Assembly: GCF_902459765.1 (NCBI RefSeq)
Contig: NZ_CABPSP010000008.1
Location: forward strand, 124,001-188,000
Direction of reading: 5' to 3'
Source of the DNA: Pandoraea anapnoica
GTDB lineage: Bacteria; Pseudomonadota; Gammaproteobacteria; Burkholderiales; Burkholderiaceae
DNA length: 64,000 nucleotides
The first letter of the stretch is position 1. Each line of letters begins with the position of its first letter. The notes under the pieces are model-generated. The model had not been told where the DNA came from and ran no database searches. It saw only the letters and a list, made by a program, of their open reading frames with translations. Below, one piece after another: positions 43,994-52,680 of this stretch. Both the position numbers and the translations under genes were made by a program.

Positions 43994-44241
43994 GGCGTTC
44001 TCCTTGGTTCCATGTGTCGTTTCCCGGAGACTTTCTGGCTCCCTGCGACGGGTGCACTGCCTTGTCAGGCGGCACACCAACCCGAGGGCGCTGAATGAAT
44101 ATTAGAAAAATGCCGCTCGCGGGACTGCCCGCGCGGCGCTGGTTTTTGCGTAGGAATTTGCTGACAATTACCCGGATGGTGGGATTTTCGCCGTATGATC
44201 GAAGCACTCCCCGCTATCAACGGTCATTCAAACCCCGCCCA

Positions 44242-45795
44242 ATGCCCCGATTTACGTCCTGGTTGCGTCGCCGAAGCTGGATCATCGCCATGATCGCTGC
44301 GATCGTCATCACGGTCGGCAGTCTGATCGGACTGGAATCGGCACACCGTCGTCTCGCCTCCACCTACGAAGCGGCCCTGCAAGACATGACCGCCGCCAAT
44401 GAGCTCAACGAGATCATTGCGCGCACCTCGACGGTGGTCGCGAGTCAGCGCGGTTATCTGCTCACGAACGATCCGAGCTATCTGGATCCGTATCTGTCGG
44501 CCGTGCGACGCATTCGCGACCTCTCAGCGCTCGTCATCCAGCACTACAAGGATGTGGGTGACGATCAGGCCACGCGCGAATTTGCGCGCGTCATGACCTT
44601 GTTCTCGCAGCGCATCACGGCGATGGACACGGCGCGATCCGCCGTGACGCAGGGCGAAATGACGCTCGAAGAAGCATTGTCACCGGCCAATCTCGGCATT
44701 GGGACAATGGAACCGGTGCAAACCGGCATTACCGATCTCTATAACCGCGAGCTGGCCCGCGCCCGCACGGCGCAGGACGACGGCCGCTTCGATCAGGCGA
44801 TCTCGGCGGTCAGCGCCGGCGCACTGTCGGTGCTGACGATTCTGCTCTTCGTATTGTTGTTCCGCTCGCTCGGCAAGCAGATGCGTCAGGAACAACTCGC
44901 CCGCGACCAGTTGCACGAGCAGCAGGCCCACCTCGACCGGCTCGTGCGTGAGCGCACCGAACAGCTAGACGAACTGGCCACCCACTTGCAGAACGTTAGT
45001 GAGGACGAGAAGACGCGTCTGTCGCGCGAATTGCACGACGAACTCGGCGCGATTCTCACGGCGTGCAAGATGGACGTCACGTGGGCGCATCACAAGCTGC
45101 GCAACGTCGATCCGGTGATTTCCGAGAAACTCGCGCGCGCGCAACGCAATCTCGATTCCGGTATTCAGACTAAGCGACGCATCATCGAGAACCTGCGCCC
45201 GACTGTGCTGATCAACTTCGGCCTCGTCACCGCGCTGCGCTCGCTCGCGGAAGAAACGGCCGATCAACAACACTGGCAGCTTGATCTCGATCTGCCTGAG
45301 GAAGACTTCGCATTGCCCGAGTCGACAGCCATCGCGCTGTTCCGCGTGGCGCAGGAAGCGCTGACAAACGCAGGCAAATACGCGCGTGCCACGACTGTGC
45401 GCATCGCGCTCGCCTGCGACGACCAGCGCGTGCGCCTCGAAGTCATCGACAACGGCATTGGACTCACGCAAGACCAGTTCAATAAGCCCAAAACGCACGG
45501 CCTGTTCGGCATGCGTCAGCGCGTCTCGGCCAAGGGCGGACGCATCGACATTCACTCGCTGCCGCAGCGCCTTGGGACTGAGATTCAGGTGGTGCTCCCA
45601 TTGTGCAATCCGGCCGATGCGCTGGATATCGCGACCGAAGTCACCGAAAGCACTGTCTCCGCGCAATCGGGCGAGGCATCGTCCGAAGGCAAGACCGCCG
45701 AATCGTCGAACGCGACACCTTCGCGCGACGGCACCGACACCGCCACCACGACAGACGCCTCGCAGCCTCCCCGCCCGCCGGTCGGAATGCACTGA
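44242..45795 (+). CDS. HPK7-type sensor histidine kinase with CHASE3-like sensor
   Basis: 517 aa from ATG 44242; earlier in-frame starts (44095, 44176) are possible and no ribosome site decides. Helix 1 is SWIIAMIAAIVITVGSLIGL, then an extracytoplasmic CHASE3-like domain (YEAALQDMTAANELNEIIAR, VVASQRGYLLTNDPSYLDPY), helix 2 LSVLTILLFVLLF, and a coiled coil. HisKA_3 has KTRLSRELHDELGAILTACK with the phospho-His near 264. The ATPase domain has FRVAQEALTNAGKYA, VIDNGIGL and GLFGMRQRVSAKGG. The last 70 residues are a Ser/Thr/Ala tail. Partner is probably the NarL-type regulator 1.5 kb away. Confidence 0.88.
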   Translation: MPRFTSWLRRRSWIIAMIAAIVITVGSLIGLESAHRRLASTYEAALQDMTAANELNEIIARTSTVVASQRGYLLTNDPSYLDPYLSAVRRIRDLSALVIQHYKDVGDDQATREFARVMTLFSQRITAMDTARSAVTQGEMTLEEALSPANLGIGTMEPVQTGITDLYNRELARARTAQDDGRFDQAISAVSAGALSVLTILLFVLLFRSLGKQMRQEQLARDQLHEQQAHLDRLVRERTEQLDELATHLQNVSEDEKTRLSRELHDELGAILTACKMDVTWAHHKLRNVDPVISEKLARAQRNLDSGIQTKRRIIENLRPTVLINFGLVTALRSLAEETADQQHWQLDLDLPEEDFALPESTAIALFRVAQEALTNAGKYARATTVRIALACDDQRVRLEVIDNGIGLTQDQFNKPKTHGLFGMRQRVSAKGGRIDIHSLPQRLGTEIQVVLPLCNPADALDIATEVTESTVSAQSGEASSEGKTAESSNATPSRDGTDTATTTDASQPPRPPVGMH

Positions 45796-46013
45796 CAGCG
45801 CAACCCGACTCCGCCTACACCGCGTTGACGTCGCGGCTGACAGCACAAACACTTCGCACTCCCTACCATGGAATCACCTGCCGACGCCCTGAAGGGCGCG
45901 GATTGTGGTTTCCGTGCGCACGCCGCGCTTTGTGCGTCCTATGTGCGCGAAATGACGGAATCGCGGACTCCCCGCAGAAGCACCTGAACTAACCCAACAC
46001 TGAGGAGTAGTTT

Positions 46014-46220
46014 ATGAACTCGGATCTGATCAAGGGCAAGTGGAACCAGCTCAAGGGCGAAGCGAAGAAGCAGTGGGGCAATCTGACCGACGACGATCTG
46101 CTGAAGATCGAAGGTAATCGCGACAAGTTCGTCGGTGTGATCCAGGAACGTTACGGCAAGGCCAAGGCCGATGCCGAGAAGGAAGTCGACACCTGGAACA
46201 ACCAGCACAAGCTCTGGTAA
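46014..46220 (+). CDS. CsbD family stress protein
   Basis: 68 aa. MNSDLIKGKWNQLKGEAKKQ, WGNLTDDDLLKIEGNRDKFV, GVIQERYGKAKADAEKEVDT match the CsbD family (YjbJ of E. coli): small, helical, hydrophilic, abundant in stationary phase and stress. Biochemical role unknown. GAGGAG precedes ATG 46014. Next to the entericidin gene. Confidence 0.95.
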   Translation: MNSDLIKGKWNQLKGEAKKQWGNLTDDDLLKIEGNRDKFVGVIQERYGKAKADAEKEVDTWNNQHKLW

Positions 46221-46329
46221 GCCAGCGTCGCTCGCGTGAGTCATGCCGGCCGGGAGGTCGGCGTGGCTCCTCCCCCCTCGCGCGTCCTATGCGCTTCGGA
46301 CGACATCATCTCTCCAAGGAGAAATCAAA

Positions 46330-46467
46330 ATGAAACGATTGATCGCCATCGCACTGCTCTCGGGCTTCGCACTGGGCCTGGCCGGTTGCAACACCATCCA
46401 CGGCGCAGGCAAGGACGTTGAAAAGGGCGGCGAAGCCATTCAGGGCGCGGCCGACCGCAACAAGTAA
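46330..46467 (+). CDS. Entericidin A/B family lipoprotein
   Basis: 45 aa. MKRLIAIALLSGFALGLAGC has a lipobox (LAGC), then NTIHGAGKDVEKGGEAIQGA and ADRNK, the classic entericidin body. These small lipoproteins are induced under osmotic or stationary stress in enterobacteria; EcnA/EcnB were described as an antidote/toxin pair. Only one is seen here. AAGGAG precedes ATG 46330. Confidence 0.93.
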   Translation: MKRLIAIALLSGFALGLAGCNTIHGAGKDVEKGGEAIQGAADRNK

Positions 46468-46620
46468 CGCGGCACCAACCGGTGTCTGACAACACCGGAG
46501 CGCAGCACCCGACAGCATCGACATCCCCCCGATACGCGACGCACGGCGCATAGTTCATTCCCCATGCCGTCCGGGCGTCGCCCCACGCTCGCCCAATCCC
46601 CAGACTAGGAGGACTTTGAG

Positions 46621-47205
46621 ATGTCACATCGAATCGCTATGAACGTCCTGACCTGCGCCTGCATCGCGGCGGCAGGCATGCTCGGCACAACGGCGGCCAG
46701 CGCCGCCGATGCCGCGGCCAAGGACCGTTACGACGCTGCTCAGAAATCGGCAGAAGCCGACTACAAGGCCTCCGCTGCGCGTTGCGACGACATGAAGGAC
46801 AACGCGAAGAAGATTTGTGTGGAAGACGCGAAGGGCAAGGAGAAGATCGCCAAGGCCAACGCGGAAGCCGACTACAAGCAAACGCCGAAGGCCCGCTACG
46901 ATGCGGCCGTCGCCAAGGCCGACGCCGATTACAGCGTTGCCAAGCTGCGTTGCGACGACAAGAAGGGTAACGACAAGGACGTCTGTGTGAAGGATGCCGA
47001 CGCCGCCAAAACCAAGGCCTATGGTGACGCCAAGGTCATGCGTACGAGCCGCGAATCGTCCAAGGACACCATGGAGGCACGTCAGGATGCCAACGCCGAT
47101 GCCAACAAGGCGCAGTACAAGGCGGCATTGGAGCGCTGCGACAGCATGACGGGCAATAGCAAGGACAGCTGTGTGGCCGACGCCAAGTCGCGCTATCACC
47201 AATAA
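46621..47205 (+). CDS. Secreted helical protein with three CX10C repeats
   Basis: 194 aa. Signal peptide to ASAAD (residue 30), then a charged helical body of Ala/Lys/Asp with three similar units: RCDDMKDNAKKICVEDAK (54-71), RCDDKKGNDKDVCVKDAD (110-127) and RCDSMTGNSKDSCVADAK (172-189). In each the two Cys are 11 residues apart, and each is preceded by an Ala/Asp-Tyr helix (YDAAQKSAEADY, YDAAVAKADADY). In the periplasm each unit could form an internal disulfide. No family recognised with certainty; similar unnamed proteins occur in Burkholderiaceae. The stress-cluster context suggests an envelope role. Confidence 0.85.
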   Translation: MSHRIAMNVLTCACIAAAGMLGTTAASAADAAAKDRYDAAQKSAEADYKASAARCDDMKDNAKKICVEDAKGKEKIAKANAEADYKQTPKARYDAAVAKADADYSVAKLRCDDKKGNDKDVCVKDADAAKTKAYGDAKVMRTSRESSKDTMEARQDANADANKAQYKAALERCDSMTGNSKDSCVADAKSRYHQ

Positions 47206-47702
47206 AGCACGGGTCAACATCGATTAGAACGACAGCAGGTTTAGCAGGGAGGAGGAGGCGTCACGGACCGTCACCACGGGTGCGCGCCGGACGTCGGCAC
47301 CGGGCGAATGTTGCGCAAGCGGCATTCGCCCGGTGTTTTTGCGCCACAGGCCGTGCGCGCCATGTAAATGAATGTAACAAGTGTCATGCGCCGCGCGCGG
47401 CGGACCGCAGCCTGTCGCTGGGGGTGATGTCAACCGAAACGAGCGCAAAGCGTTGATTCTGAATAGAATAGAGGCCTGATTTTCACGTTTGGCGGCCGCC
47501 TTTCTACGCCCGAACGTTCCCCACACCGGATGGCTTCGCATACTTTGCAACAATTGCGTTGCGCCCGCGTTTCGGAACTTCAGTAAAGTAAAGCCAAGGA
47601 ATCTGACGAACCAGGGTGCCGGCGGGCACCAGGCGCGTCGAACGGCATGGTGCCGTTCGGGTGCCGTCATCAGTACGCTGCCAAGTCCGCAGGAGAAATG
47701 TC
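47206..47702 (+). other. 497-base intergenic region
   Basis: No gene found. It contains the terminator at 47298-47340, then a less GC-rich stretch from about 47440 to 47600 with TAGAAT at 47466-47471 that could be a promoter for the Pro/Tyr-rich protein gene, giving a leader of about 230 bases. CGGTGCCGTCAT-like short inverted pieces flank 47625-47670 (GGTGCCG/CGGCACC type). Confidence 0.35.
47298..47340 (+). terminator. Terminator downstream of the CX10C-repeat gene
   Basis: CACCGGGCGAATG and CATTCGCCCGGTG form a 13-bp perfect stem around a 12-base loop, followed by TTTTT. Confidence 0.92.
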
Positions 47703-48011
47703 ATGAAAACCAAGTTTGCCGCCCTTGCCATCGCCGGGGTCGCGCTCGCCGCGGGTGCGATCGGGACGGCGCAGGCACACGTTTCGGTCGGAATCGGTAT
47801 TGGTGTACCGCTGATCGCACCGGCTCCGGTTTATGCGCCGGCACCGGTCTACGTTGCGCCGCCTCCGCCGGTCTACGTTGCACCTCCGCCCGTCTATGTC
47901 GCCCCGGCCCCGGTCTACTATGGCCCGCCGCCGGCGTACTACGGTCGTCCGTACGGTTACGGCGGCTACGGCCGCGGTTACTGGCGTCATGGCCGCTGGT
48001 ACGGCTATTGA
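47703..48011 (+). CDS. Secreted Pro/Tyr-rich repeat protein
   Basis: 102 aa. Signal peptide MKTKFAALAIAGVALAAGAI to AQA, then a short VSVGIGIGVPLIAP segment and tandem PVYV/APPP repeats (APAPVYAPAPVYVAPPPPVY onward), then a Tyr/Gly/Arg-rich end (YGRPYGYGGYGRGYWRHGRW). Such proteins are common in Burkholderiaceae and are annotated as hypothetical exported proteins. The repeats suggest an extended polyproline surface or wall-binding region. AGGAG precedes ATG 47703. Single gene ending at a very long terminator stem. Confidence 0.85.
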   Translation: MKTKFAALAIAGVALAAGAIGTAQAHVSVGIGIGVPLIAPAPVYAPAPVYVAPPPPVYVAPPPVYVAPAPVYYGPPPAYYGRPYGYGGYGRGYWRHGRWYGY

Positions 48012-48037
48012 TCGACGGCCGAACCGGCTAAACGCCG

Positions 48038-48083
48038 AAACGAAACGCGCCGCCGACTGAGAAGTCGGCGGCGCGTTTCGTTT
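48038..48083. terminator. Very stable bidirectional terminator
   Basis: A 21-bp perfect stem: left arm 48038-48058 begins AAACGAAACGCG, right arm 48063-48083 ends GCGTTTCGTTT, loop GAGA. It separates convergent genes. Confidence 0.9.
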
Positions 48084-48110
48084 ATGAAGAAAGGCAGTAT
48101 CCGGCGATGT

Positions 48111-49523
48111 TCAGCGTGCCACCCGATAGGCAATCCGGAAGCCGCCCCAGTGACGCCCGTTCACATAGATCGGCGCAGACGCATCCTTCATCACCACGAA
48201 CTCCCCGCCCCCCATATCGCGCCGATACGTTTGCAACAACAGCGGCTTGGTGTTGCGCCCGGCCGCGGCCCCCGTGCGATCGTTGAACAGACGTCGATTG
48301 CGACAGTGCGCGGCGTTCCACACGGGATCGTTCGTCGGCGCTTGCGAGAATTTGCGGTTGTGCGTCGGCAGATAGCCGTTTTCGTCGACCGCCGCACAGA
48401 ACGTGATGCGCTCGTTCATGCCGAGCAACGGTTCCTGAATCGCGGGCAGCGTCTCATCGGTAAAGCGTGTAAAGCGCGCCATCAACTGCTGCGGATTCGA
48501 GCCCGGAATCGGTTCGTAACGGCGATCGAACAATTCCTGCTCGCTGATCTTGCCCTTCGCCAGCGCCGCTTCGAAACTTTCACCGACTTGCTTGGCCGCG
48601 CGACGCACGGCCCGAATGAACGGCGTGTCTTCCGTCTCGACATCTGCCTCTGCAATCAGACCGATCAGATGCTCTGACACCGACAGCAGACCGTTGATTC
48701 GCTCGCGCGCGCTCTCGACGTGATCGGCGGAGTGCGTCACACCGTCGGCCATTTCGTCGACGTGTGCGGCGAGCGTGTTGCATTCGTTTTCGATGGCTTC
48801 GCTGGCTTGTGCGATCTGTCCGGCCTGACGGTCGAACGTATCGAGCGCCGTACCGGCCGTCTCGATCACGCTTGCGATGGCGCGGGTGCCTTCGCGGGCG
48901 TCGTTGGCGCGCGCAACGTTCGCGTTGCTCTCACGCATGAGACGCTCGGTGCGCTCGCCGAGCGCCGCCAGCGTGTGTTCGATCTGCTGCGTAGCCTCGG
49001 CCGTCTTGCTCGCGAGCAGCTTGACCTCGGTCGCTACGACGGCGAAGCTGCGTCCCGCCGCGCCGGCCCGCGCGGCTTCGATAGCGGCATTGAGGGCGAG
49101 CAGATTGGTCTGACGCGCGATAACGGAGATGCCTTCGGCGACCTTGCCGACGTGATCGAGCGCCTCGCGCAGGCCGGAGATTTCGTCCGCCATACCGGAG
49201 ACGCCTTCGACAAGCCCGTGAATCGACGCGAGCGACGCGTCGGCCGTGCTGCGCGATGCTGAAATTTCTGCACTGGCGCGATCGGCCACGTCGCGGGCTT
49301 CGCGCGCCGCTCCGGCAATACGCTGATTCCCTTCGCTGGTATCGGTCGCGGCGCGGCGAAGCTCCTGAAATACTTCGGCCTGACGCTTGATGCGAACCGC
49401 GATTTCATCGACATTGCCCGCGATATCGCACAACTCCACACCGAGGGTGCCGGCGTTGTCCGCCACCTCGTTCATGATGTTGACGGTCTGCCCCGCTCCC
49501 CTTGAGCGCGTGAATAGCCCCAT
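48111..49523 (-). CDS. Soluble methyl-accepting chemotaxis protein
   Basis: 470 aa, no membrane helix, so cytoplasmic. The signalling domain is N-terminal to central, with the kinase-contact hairpin tip [20 protein letters not shown] followed by [18 protein letters not shown]. The C-terminal domain (from about residue 300) carries [60 protein letters not shown] and [15 protein letters not shown], a Cache-like module seen at the C-terminus of other soluble receptors. ATG 49523 has GAGGAG 7 bases upstream; an upstream extension is rejected. No che genes nearby, so it acts in trans. Confidence 0.9.
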   Translation of the reverse strand: MGLFTRSRGAGQTVNIMNEVADNAGTLGVELCDIAGNVDEIAVRIKRQAEVFQELRRAATDTSEGNQRIAGAAREARDVADRASAEISASRSTADASLASIHGLVEGVSGMADEISGLREALDHVGKVAEGISVIARQTNLLALNAAIEAARAGAAGRSFAVVATEVKLLASKTAEATQQIEHTLAALGERTERLMRESNANVARANDAREGTRAIASVIETAGTALDTFDRQAGQIAQASEAIENECNTLAAHVDEMADGVTHSADHVESARERINGLLSVSEHLIGLIAEADVETEDTPFIRAVRRAAKQVGESFEAALAKGKISEQELFDRRYEPIPGSNPQQLMARFTRFTDETLPAIQEPLLGMNERITFCAAVDENGYLPTHNRKFSQAPTNDPVWNAAHCRNRRLFNDRTGAAAGRNTKPLLLQTYRRDMGGGEFVVMKDASAPIYVNGRHWGGFRIAYRVAR

Positions 49524-49657
49524 CGTCAGTCTCCTCGCATCTCTGATCTGCTTGTTATGACGAGGGCGAGACGGTCGCCGGAACTGCCAAAACGTAAAAC
49601 GCCGGATAGACGTCTGCGCCACACGTATGGGTATCTTTTTTACCCGGTGTCGAAAAG

Positions 49658-49686
49658 TATAACGGGAGAAAAAACGGCTGACTTGA
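49658..49686 (-). promoter_or_regulatory. Possible sigma-28 (FliA) promoter of the chemoreceptor gene
   Basis: On the minus strand TCAAGTCA is followed after 12 bases by CCCGTTAT, close to the flagellar consensus TAAAGTTT-N11-GCCGATAA. It lies about 135-165 bases before the chemoreceptor start. Motility-class control would be expected for such a gene. Confidence 0.4.
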
Positions 49687-49759
49687 GGGTTTCTTCGCGT
49701 GATTCGTCCCCGTTTTCTCTATTTTTCGACGTTTATAGGGGCACCCTCTCACGCAAGGC

Positions 49760-50680
49760 TTACGCGGGACTTACTGCCGGGCACGACGCCCCCTTCAACG
49801 CCCCCGCCAGCGCATCAGCCAGTGCCACGACCAGCCCGCCCGCGTCGCGGCGGCGCAGCAATGCGACTTCGCTGTCGGCATTCGCGTCGTCGAGCGCAAC
49901 CCGGCGCACATCCGGCCCGGCGAGCGCCGCAAGGCTCTCGGGCACGATCGCCACACCGAAACCGGCGGCGACCAGATTGACGAGGGTTGCCTTGCGCGAA
50001 GTTGCTGGAGCCGCCATCGGAAAGAAGCCATGCTGCTGACACAACTGCGCGACCCGGTAGCTCAGTCCACCGCGCTCACGGTGCGGCAGCGACACGAACG
50101 GCTCGCCCGCCAGCGTCGACACACTCACAGATGCCACGTCTGCCAGCGCATGCTCGCTGGCCACCAGTAGCAACAAGCGCTCGCGCGCAATCGTCTCGCA
50201 AACGAGCGACGGCGCGGGGCGCAGCACGGGCAATCTCACCAGCCCCAGGTCGATGCGTCCGGCCTCGACTTCGTCCTGTTGTTGCTCGGAAGACAGTGTC
50301 GAGACGTCGACGGTGACGCCCGGGTTCGCCTGAAGATGAGCACGCAGCGCGACCGGCAGCCCGCCGGCGAACGGCACGGAACTGGAATGCGCGAGCCGCA
50401 CGGTGCCTTGCTCGCCGCGCGCCACACTGCGCGTGAGCGCGACAGAGCCTTCGAGTTCGGTCAGCACACGGCGTGCTTCGGTGACGAACGTCCGCCCGGC
50501 AGGTGTGAGCGTCACACCTTTCGACGAACGTTCTAGCAACACCGCCTGCAACTCCTTTTCGAGTTCGGAGATCTGGCGGCTCAACGCCGACTGCGCGACG
50601 AACAGACGCTCCGCCGCCGCGCTGAACCCGCCCGCGTCGACCACTTCCAGGAAATAACGCAACTGCCGCAGCGACACCAT
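49760..50680 (-). CDS. LysR-family regulator
   Basis: 306 aa. HTH: MVSLRQLRYFLEVVDAGGFS, AAAERLFVAQSALSRQISEL, LLERSSKGVTLTPAGRTF. The effector domain follows (GTVRLAHSSSVPFAGGLPVA, DLGLVRLPVLRPAPSLVCET, VAAGFGVAIVPESLA). It belongs to the large BenM/AlsR-like group; the ligand is unknown. Divergent from the TauE/SafE gene, which it may control. The start at 50680 is the standard family position; the longer open frame is rejected. Confidence 0.88.
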   Translation of the reverse strand: MVSLRQLRYFLEVVDAGGFSAAAERLFVAQSALSRQISELEKELQAVLLERSSKGVTLTPAGRTFVTEARRVLTELEGSVALTRSVARGEQGTVRLAHSSSVPFAGGLPVALRAHLQANPGVTVDVSTLSSEQQQDEVEAGRIDLGLVRLPVLRPAPSLVCETIARERLLLLVASEHALADVASVSVSTLAGEPFVSLPHRERGGLSYRVAQLCQQHGFFPMAAPATSRKATLVNLVAAGFGVAIVPESLAALAGPDVRRVALDDANADSEVALLRRRDAGGLVVALADALAGALKGASCPAVSPA

Positions 50681-50820
50681 GACTATGCCGTTTCGAGATC
50701 GAACATCGCCACATTCTATATTGGCGCGACGCCTGCACGCGGCCCTATGCTGACGGAAAACCCACGTGTTCTCAGGCCCATGCGCCCGCACGCTTCGCAT
50801 CGAATCCCAACGCCGTCACC

Positions 50821-51612
50821 ATGCTCACAACGCTAGCCACCTCACCGCTCGACTCACTCGGCTCACTCACTGCGGCCCTTCCGACGCCTGGCCACTGGCT
50901 GATAATGAGCGCGGCGCTCGTCGTCGCCTATGTGATCTTCGGCGTCGCGGGCTTCGGCACGGCGCTCGTCGCCAGTCCCATCCTGGCTTACGCGATGCCT
51001 GTCGCCCAGATCGTGCCGATGCTCGCGCTGCTCGACTTCAGCGCGGCGTCGGGCAACGTCCTGCGCAATGCCCGCGCCGCCGACATGAGCGAGTTGCGAC
51101 GCCTGCTGCCCGCCATCGTGATCGGCAGCCTGGCGGGCGGGGCGCTGCTGTTGCGGCTGCAACCGGAGGTGCTGCTTAAAGCGCTGGCGTGGTTCGTCTG
51201 CGCTTATGCGGTGTTTTCGCTGATCGGGCCGCGCGCGAAATCGCGTCTGTCCCAAGCATGGGCTATTCCGTTCGGGGCCGTGGGGGGTATGTTCGGGGCG
51301 ATGTTCGGCAGCGGGGGCTTCGTCTTCGCCATCTATCTGACGAGTCGTCTGGAGCGCGTGGAGGCGATGCGCGTGACGCAGGCGACACTCATCGGCTTCA
51401 GCACGCTCTCGCGCGCCGTGCTGTTCCTGCTGGCGGGTGTCTACGCCAACGTGTCGATGCTGGTGACAGCTGTCTCGCTCGTCCCCGCGATGATCGTCGG
51501 CATGTGGCTCGGCAAGCACATCACACTGCGGCTCTCACGCCAGCAGTTCGTACGGGCGGTGAATTTCGTGGTGTTGGCCGCGGGCATCGCCTTGCTGATA
51601 CGCAGCCGGTAA
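50821..51612 (+). CDS. TauE/SafE family membrane transporter
   Basis: 263 aa, seven or eight membrane helices. Typical pieces: LVVAYVIFGVAGFGTALVAS, PILAYAMPVAQIVPMLALLD, FGAVGGMFGAMFGSGGFVFA, AVLFLLAGVYANVSMLVTAV and MIVGMWLGKHITLRLSRQQF. The family exports sulfite, sulfoacetate or other organosulfur anions; the substrate here is unknown. Divergent from a LysR gene and 55 bases before a PfkB kinase gene. Confidence 0.88.
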   Translation: MLTTLATSPLDSLGSLTAALPTPGHWLIMSAALVVAYVIFGVAGFGTALVASPILAYAMPVAQIVPMLALLDFSAASGNVLRNARAADMSELRRLLPAIVIGSLAGGALLLRLQPEVLLKALAWFVCAYAVFSLIGPRAKSRLSQAWAIPFGAVGGMFGAMFGSGGFVFAIYLTSRLERVEAMRVTQATLIGFSTLSRAVLFLLAGVYANVSMLVTAVSLVPAMIVGMWLGKHITLRLSRQQFVRAVNFVVLAAGIALLIRSR

Positions 51613-51667
51613 ACATCGCGCCCACAAGCGGGTATGCTGACGGCCATTCTTACGCGACGCCCCGCTC

Positions 51668-52585
51668 ATGTCCCTGCCCGCCCTGCTCGTCTTTGGCGAA
51701 GCCCTTACCGATCTGATCCGTCAGCCGGATAGCGACGGCCGCCAATGGATCAGCCGTGCCGGTGGTGCGTGCTGGAACGTCGCCCGGGTGACGGCGGCCA
51801 TGGGCGTGGCGACGGGCTACGGCGGTGCCATCAGCACACATGCTCCGTTCGGCGCAGAATTGCTCGCGCTCTCCCGCGAGGCCGGGCTGGACGAGCGCTA
51901 CTGGCAAGCCGTCGATGCGCCACCGCTCGTGGCTGTTGTGCACCGGCACGATCCGCCCGCCTACTTCTTTCTCGGTGAAGGCGCGGCCGATCTGGCATTC
52001 GATCCGGCGACCTTACCCGTCGGCTGGCAGGATGCCGCACGCGTCGCGCATTTCGGTTGCATCAGTCTCGTTCGGGAGCCGCTGGCGAGCACGCTGCTCA
52101 CCATCGCCCAGACGTTGCACGACGCCGGTGTCGCGATCAGCTTCGATCCGAATCTTCGAAATCTGATGGGGCCTGCGTACTTCGCCACGTTTAGTCGCAT
52201 GGCGAGACTCTCGACGTGGCTCAAGCTCTCGGTGGAAGATTTGCGCGGCCTCTATCCGATGCACACAGACGACGACGCCCTCGCCGACGTCCGTCGCATC
52301 GCCCCGCAAGCGCAGATTCTGTTGACGGATGGCGAGCGTGGCATGCGCTTGCTGCTGCCGGACGGCAGTGCCCTCGTCCAACCGGCGTTCAACGTCGAAG
52401 TGGCCGACACCGTAGGCGCAGGCGACGCCGCGATCGGTGGCTGGCTGGCCAGCCTGTCCCGGATGCCGGGCGCGCCGATCACCGTCCATTTGCGCCGGGC
52501 CGCGGCCGCCGCCGCGCTGGCCTGCACCCACACCGGCGCTCACGCGCCTGACTGGGACGACGTCGAAGCGCTCACTCGGACCTGA
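51668..52585 (+). CDS. PfkB-family sugar kinase, fructokinase-like
   Basis: 305 aa. Opens LLVFGEALTDLIRQPDSDGR and SRAGGACWNVARVTAAMGVA, the PfkB substrate-binding start. It ends with the anion-hole/catalytic motif VADTVGAGDAAIGGWLASL near residue 245 with the base Asp. Between them are SFDPNLRNLMGPAYF and LKLSVEDLRGLYPM, typical of fructokinases. Phosphorylates a sugar with ATP; fructose is likely but not proven. No sugar operon adjoins. Confidence 0.85.
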   Translation: MSLPALLVFGEALTDLIRQPDSDGRQWISRAGGACWNVARVTAAMGVATGYGGAISTHAPFGAELLALSREAGLDERYWQAVDAPPLVAVVHRHDPPAYFFLGEGAADLAFDPATLPVGWQDAARVAHFGCISLVREPLASTLLTIAQTLHDAGVAISFDPNLRNLMGPAYFATFSRMARLSTWLKLSVEDLRGLYPMHTDDDALADVRRIAPQAQILLTDGERGMRLLLPDGSALVQPAFNVEVADTVGAGDAAIGGWLASLSRMPGAPITVHLRRAAAAAALACTHTGAHAPDWDDVEALTRT

Positions 52586-52630
52586 CTTCCACCGAGATTC
52601 GGACGCAAGCGTCAAGTCAATCATCCGAAT

Positions 52631-52652
52631 ATTGGCTATGATGAGAGCCAAT
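52631..52652. promoter_or_regulatory. Inverted repeat upstream of the LysR gene at 52.7 kb
   Basis: ATTGGCT-ATGATGAG-AGCCAAT is a perfect 7-base inverted repeat 28 bases before the LysR start. A -10-like TATGAT overlaps it. Likely autoregulatory operator. Confidence 0.5.
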
Positions 52653-52680
52653 CATCACCCCAGCCGATAGATTCAACGAT

